Positions 61,884 through 64,000 of a stretch of 64,000 bases of DNA are shown here, piece after piece. Origin of the DNA: Vigna angularis (Eukaryota; Streptophyta; Magnoliopsida; Fabales; Fabaceae); assembly GCF_016808095.1 (NCBI RefSeq), contig NC_068977.1, positions 28,111,364-28,175,363 on the forward strand, in the 5' to 3' direction. The notes under the pieces were generated by a model. The model made no database searches. It saw nothing but the letters and a program-made list of their open reading frames with translations, and had not been told where the DNA came from. The position numbers and the translations under genes were made by a program. Numbering within the stretch: the first letter of the stretch is position 1; every line of letters starts with the position of its first letter.

Positions 61884-62387
61884 TTTATGATTGTTTTTTA
61901 TTATATGTTGTTTATATTTAAATTCTACTAATTATTTAGTTCTCTTTAATAATCGCTACATAATAAATATATATTTAGTAATTATAAAAAATTAGTGTGA
62001 ATTTTATTAAAATTAATCCAATATTCTCATATTTTTACTAAACTCCATGTTTCTTCTTGGACTTTATCACAATGTACTACGTGCTTTATTAAATAAGTTT
62101 TCTTCTAATAAATTGATAAAATTAATAAATAAATTATAATCAACAACTATATTAAACTATATATTATATATATTTTATTTAATAATATAATAATAATTAT
62201 GATATAAAAATATTGATTTAAATAATTATAAAACTACAGCATATTAGACTATCTAATAAATTATATAATTTTATACCTGTACATAAATTATATTGTTTCT
62301 AAGAATAAATTAAAGTCTTGTAGTAAGATCAAACACACATTAACCCTTAGTCTAACTACTTGAGAATGGATTTTCGAAATTGAGACT
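61884..62387. other. AT-rich spacer
   Basis: Nothing recognised. Confidence 0.5.
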
Positions 62388-62531
62388 TTTTTTTTTCTTC
62401 ACTTGAGGTGTTTTCTAAAAGAAAGTTTTTTCAAGAGTGTGTTAGAGTTGACCCAAGAGCCATTGATCAAGTTGACAACTCTAGTTACACATGTCAATGA
62501 CAAATATTATTATCTTGTATTCAATTATGTC

Positions 62532-62579
<48 letters not shown>

Positions 62580-62821
62580 ATTCAATTCAATCTAATTTTT
62601 TTAAATAAAAGAATTTTGATTTTTTTTTGTTCCCACTTGAGGGGTCTCCTAAAAGAAAGTTTTTTCAATTATGGGTTAGAGTTGACCCATGAACTATTGA
62701 TCAAGTTGACAACTCTAGTTACAAATGTCAATGACAAATATTATTATCTTGTATTCAATTTTTTCATTATATATATATTTTTATTCAATTTAATCTGATT
62801 TGTTTAAATAAAAGAATATTG
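62388..62821 (+). repeat. Two-copy tandem duplication, ~234-bp period
   Basis: CACTTGAGG(T/G)G...AAGAAAGTTTTTTCAA...GTTGACAACTCTAGTTACA...TTATCTTGTATTCAATT occurs from about 62400 and again from 62634. A (TA)n tract (62534-62576) has grown in the first copy and is short in the second. The 131-codon frame across both copies arises because the period is a multiple of three; no domain is seen, so I do not call a gene. Confidence 0.85.
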
Positions 62822-64000
62822 ATCCTTTTGAACTGGGTACATGTAAATAACAAAATATTTTCTAACTTAAAATAAAATATAGAATAAATATTTGTTTGAC
62901 TTAAAAATATTAAAATTTAAAATAAATTATAATTTAAAAATATTTTTTATTATATAATTAAGAAAATAAAAATAAAAAATAATTTAAACCATTAATATCC
63001 ATAAATTAAATTTTAATTTTAGTTATTAGTTTTATAGCAATAAAGTAATTTAATACGTAAGTACTTTAATTATTTAAATTTAATATGTTAAAAGTTAATT
63101 TTAATAAAATTATGAGTATAACATTTATATAAATATTCAATTTGGTTATAATTGAAGGACAACATTGCTCCATTTAACAAAAATTAGGATAAATTAAACT
63201 AAAAGAACATATATAGAGACTGAATTAAAAAAAAAAACAATAACACTTAACATTAAAACATGATATTGTCATGCCCGTAACATTAACCGTGTCACGTGTC
63301 ACATGACAGAACCTGATACATGCTCAACAAAATTTTTGAAAAAAAAAATATAATATTTGTTTTAAAATATTAAAAAAACTATAAATTGAAATGTGGTAAG
63401 TGGATAACATTGCTTGTAAGGTAAAAAAACTAATTGAGTGGATTTTTAAAATATTGAACCTTGATTGAATAAAAATAAAAAGAAAACCTATTTACAACTT
63501 TTTTTAATCAAAATTGGGACGAAAAAGAATAATTAGACATAAAATAAAAGAGAAACTTACAATTATGTCATTTTAGAGAATGAATTAAACTATACCCTTT
63601 AGAGAATGAATTAAGCAATATCCTTTACATTTTACATTATTTTTTACTAAATAATATTTAATATACACTAGTAATTATCTAGTTTTGCCTTTAATTTCCA
63701 ACATGGATAATTATTTTCTACCACGAGAATATCATCTATTGGCCTTCTTGTAGTTTTCTTTTATCTTTACATCAAATAACTACTTAATTAAAAATATAAC
63801 AAAAATTATAAAAAAAATAAAAAATTATTTACCCTTTAAAATTTATATGCTTTCAATCTTAACCATTTAAATAAAATTCAATAATATAATTTTTTAACTT
63901 TTAATTTTTAATCTCATGATAACAATAATAAGTATAATGATACATTATGTTTATGTTTATTCATATATAATTGTAAAAACATATCTAATTAATCATTAGA
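62822..64000. other. AT-rich spacer to the window edge
   Basis: No gene, RNA or transposon terminus recognised. Confidence 0.5.

Noticed and set aside
62403..62798. 131-residue frame with an internal duplication, considered as a small membrane protein
   Set aside because: The duplication is at the DNA level and includes a TA microsatellite; composition is that of the AT-rich background and no conserved motif is seen.

Overview
This window is AT-rich nuclear DNA of a flowering plant, most likely a legume of the bean/cowpea group. The evidence is a canonical plant MIR393 hairpin, plant-type LTR retrotransposons (Ty3/gypsy Tat- and Tekay-like relics with plant primer sites), CACTA and Mutator-like elements, and very many long (TA)n tracts. 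The legume assignment rests on remembered resemblance of several LTR fragments and is an inference. No bacterial-style gene or operon is present. Nearly all open frames are chance frames in repeats; the real coding signals are transposon relics plus one captured gene.

Layout. 1-2740: degenerate tandem repeat with a 24/48-bp period. 2740-12540: AT-rich spacer with (TA)n tracts, an LTR fragment (9370-9739) and weak transposon relics. 12550-12960: unidentified broken coding fragment. 13000-16210: minus-strand Ty3/gypsy Tat-type relic (gag joined directly to RNase H, then integrase). 16640-17875: CACTA transposase relic. 18248-19369: Mutator-like element with ~285-bp terminal inverted repeats, inserted in a (TA)n tract. 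21021-22525: non-autonomous CACTA element (TSD AAT) made largely of GACGTCCG palindromes. 23921-24778: two inverted LTR-like copies. 25942-26897: degenerate CACTA-like element. 27844-36337: full-length LTR retrotransposon (TSD ACTCT, LTRs of ~2.48 kb) whose pol is mostly replaced by an antisense, intron-containing WUSCHEL-related homeobox (WOX)-like gene. 36547-39023: inverted solo LTR of the same family (TSD ATATT). 40007-44984: small non-autonomous LTR element whose 5' LTR is split by another LTR element (40099-42911). 45050-46250: LTR-like fragment. 50280-51030: MIR393 locus, the one clearly functional host gene. 53391-53752: small CACTA-like element. 57180-57760: LTR-like fragment with a TATA box. 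59832-61787: inverted-repeat element flanked by ~96-119-bp direct repeats and containing a second CACTA element (60515-61344, TSD TAT). 62388-62821: two-copy tandem duplication.

How it fits together. The window is a transposon nest around one miRNA gene. miR393 is known to silence TIR1/AFB auxin-receptor mRNAs. The most unusual object is the WOX-like gene carried inside the 27.8-36.3 kb retrotransposon. It has its own TATA box, a predicted 5'UTR intron and two coding exons giving a 152-residue protein with a homeodomain, a WUS-box-like LLNLFP and a terminal ELSL motif. It runs opposite to the element, which would explain why its introns survived retrotransposition. Long stretches at 46250-50200 and 54360-57100 hold nothing I can recognise.
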